DNA from: Actinomycetota bacterium
Lineage (GTDB): Bacteria; Actinomycetota; Actinomycetes; Acidothermales; Acidothermaceae
Reading direction: 5' to 3'
DNA length: 6,262 nucleotides
Assembly: GCA_003134755.1 (NCBI GenBank)
Contig: PLCK01000122.1
Span: 1 to 6,262, forward strand
Made by a program: the position numbers and the translations under genes. The notes under the pieces were generated by a model. That model made no database searches, had not been told where the DNA came from, and saw nothing but the letters and a program-made list of their open reading frames with translations. Below are positions 5,844-6,262 of the stretch, in pieces; position 1 is the first letter of the stretch; the number at the start of each line of letters is the position of its first letter.

Positions 5844-6262
5844 CCGCCACGACCCTGGCCGTGCCGGCCTTGCGCATCACAGGAGCGACGAAACGGTTCG
5901 GTCCTGTGTTGGCGCTTGACGGCGTTGACCTCGAGGTCGCGCACGGTGAGGTGCTCGCGGTTCTCGGCGACAACGGCGCAGGCAAGTCGACGCTCATCAA
6001 GTGCATCAGCGGCGTCCATCGCCTCGACGCAGGCACAGTTGAGATCGAAGGCAGTCCGGTGTCGATCACGTCGCCGTCCGCTGCACGAGGTCTTGGAATC
6101 GAGACGGTCTATCAAGACCTCGCGCTGTTCGACAATCTCGACCCGGCCGCCAACTTCTATGCAGGCCGCGAGAGCGGGGTACCGCGATGGCTACCACCCG
6201 GACTTCGGGTACTGCGGCGCCGTGCGATGACTGCAGAGACCATCAAGGTTCTTGAGCGGCTC
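5840..6262 (+). CDS. Sugar ABC transporter ATP-binding protein, FrcA/RbsA-like (3' end outside window)
   Basis: The first 141 residues of the ATPase that powers the importer; the frame stays open to the end of the window. Walker A is GDNGAGKST (43-51) with Lys49. The Q-loop is GIETVYQDLALFDNLD with Gln92. The GDNGAGKS and ETVYQDLAL wording resembles the single-domain FrcA-type proteins (~260 residues) more than the two-domain RbsA type (~500 residues), but the window ends before the signature motif and Walker B. The ATG overlaps the permease stop by 4 bp. A substrate-binding protein gene is expected further downstream, since none lies upstream of the permease. Confidence 0.92.
   Translation, partial: MTATTLAVPALRITGATKRFGPVLALDGVDLEVAHGEVLAVLGDNGAGKSTLIKCISGVHRLDAGTVEIEGSPVSITSPSAARGLGIETVYQDLALFDNLDPAANFYAGRESGVPRWLPPGLRVLRRRAMTAETIKVLERL

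Noticed and set aside
5504..6115. 203-residue minus-strand frame across the permease-ATPase junction
   Set aside because: Antisense to two family-defined genes joined by an ATGA overlap; no domain features.

Overview
This is a high-GC chromosomal segment with frequent GTG starts, tight gene packing and a C-terminal MMPL/RND-type transporter fragment. It looks actinobacterial, although the genus cannot be named from the sequence alone. Six protein-coding regions are supported. Both end genes (MMPL and ABC ATPase) are cut by the window. No RNA genes, insertion sequences or CRISPR arrays were seen.

Layout. (1) Bases 1-987, + strand: 3' part of an MMPL-family membrane transporter. (2) Bases 1004-2035, - strand, convergent with it: a zinc-dependent medium-chain dehydrogenase (MDR). 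(3) Bases 2036-2263: divergent control region with a 16-bp perfect inverted repeat (ATCAGAT-AC-ATCTGAT) plus a third half-site. (4) Bases 2264-3601, +: L-fuconate dehydratase of the enolase superfamily, with every expected catalytic and metal-binding residue present. (5) Bases 3614-4312, +: GntR/FadR-type (FCD) regulator, 12 bp downstream and almost certainly in the same transcript. (6) Bases 4313-4724: a 412-bp non-coding stretch with several repeated and palindromic elements, including two identical copies of GTCCCGGGAC 116 bp apart. (7) Bases 4725-5843, +: RbsC-type sugar ABC permease. (8) Bases 5840-6262, +: start of the partner ATPase, overlapping the permease stop by 4 bp (ATGA) and running off the window.

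Reading. Bases 1004-6262 form a catabolic island for a deoxy-sugar or sugar acid, most likely L-fucose (or a related sugar such as L-galactose or D-arabinose) through the non-phosphorylative route. The ABC importer brings in the sugar. Dehydrogenation and lactone opening give the aldonate, the dehydratase makes the 2-keto-3-deoxy acid, and a dehydrogenase acts before or after that step. The GntR-type protein is the natural candidate to control the divergent promoters and possibly the importer. The substrate is inferred from the dehydratase family. The substrate-binding protein, lactonase and final cleavage enzyme are not in the window.
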